Source: Vibrio hippocampi (lineage in GTDB: Bacteria; Pseudomonadota; Gammaproteobacteria; Enterobacterales; Vibrionaceae). From it: 64,000 nt of DNA. The notes beneath the pieces were generated by a model that was given only the letters and a program-made list of their open reading frames with translations, made no database searches and was not told where the DNA came from. The stretch is from NCBI RefSeq assembly GCF_921292975.1, contig NZ_CAKLCM010000003.1, forward strand, positions 744,001-808,000, given 5' to 3'. Of the stretch, positions 64,000-64,000 are shown piece after piece. Both the position numbers and the translations under genes were made by a program. Positions within the stretch are counted from its first letter, which is position 1; every line of letters starts with the position of its first letter.

Positions 64000-64000
64000 T

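Overview
The window reads as a piece of chromosome II of a Vibrio species. The evidence is the gene content: cqsA/cqsS and luxP/luxQ quorum-sensing pairs, a second FabH, nrdDG, pntAB, the vxrABCD two-component operon, a class I HMG-CoA reductase, a HutA-like haem receptor, and many small families typical of Vibrio. The genus call is confident. I cannot name the species. I see no rRNA, tRNA, CRISPR array, prophage or insertion sequence. Gene density is high and the DNA looks like core chromosome, not an island.

Layout. 1-5.8 kb: the 3' part of a LysR regulator, an unrecognised exported beta-helix-like protein, fabH2, an ArsR-type persulfide-sensor-like regulator with a two-gene YeeE/YedE sulfur transporter, and an exported endonuclease/exonuclease/phosphatase enzyme. 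5.9-10.9 kb: anaerobic ribonucleotide reductase nrdDG under an FNR box and two NrdR boxes, an aromatic aminotransferase and a lipoprotein aspartic-protease-like protein. 11-16.5 kb: a small outer-membrane protein, a YgiW-type OB-fold protein, and cobQ-modABC read as one coupled unit. 16.6-21.1 kb: a small acidic protein, two diguanylate cyclases around a DUF3187-type protein, and a HlyU-family (PF10115) protein. 21.4-28.9 kb: pntAB, then vxrABCD, then a 50-residue YoaH-family gene whose ribosome-binding site lies inside a terminator hairpin. 29-36.1 kb: an exported small protein, yciH/SUI1, ddl, a SPOR lipoprotein and the Pat/YfiQ protein acetyltransferase. 36.3-42.1 kb: a Fur-linked TonB receptor, cqsA and, convergent to it, cqsS. 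42.5-48.9 kb: helD, a YccS-family membrane protein, a 53-residue protein and HMG-CoA reductase. 48.9-56.9 kb: luxQ-luxP, a GIY-YIG protein, yceH, yeeX, a YgjV-like membrane protein and a 5'-nucleotidase-like enzyme. 57.2-64 kb: ybjD, a LysR regulator divergent from a focA-CBS fusion, and two genes of a Bat-type operon running off the right end.

How the genes work together. The window is rich in sensing. The CAI-1 pair (cqsA synthase, cqsS receptor) and the AI-2 receptor pair (luxP, luxQ) lie within about 14 kb of each other. VxrA/VxrB is a cell-envelope two-component system. Two GGDEF proteins make c-di-GMP. Anaerobic metabolism appears in nrdDG and focA, sulfur handling in the ArsR/YeeE unit, and molybdate uptake in modABC.

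The observations most worth a second look are: (1) focA fused to a CBS pair with an intact internal Shine-Dalgarno and ATG at the fusion point; (2) a yoaH gene whose promoter, upstream terminator and ribosome-binding site are superimposed; (3) five copies of a 7-mer in two orientations flanking the promoter of the persulfide-sensor operon; (4) a pseudoknot-capable leader before cobQ-modABC; (5) an untranslated transcript candidate at about 29.1-29.2 kb; (6) several unrelated 14-17 bp tandem repeat arrays near gene ends, one of them inside the signal-peptide region of a gene with no usable ATG. All secondary structures, promoters and operators were found by eye and are unverified.
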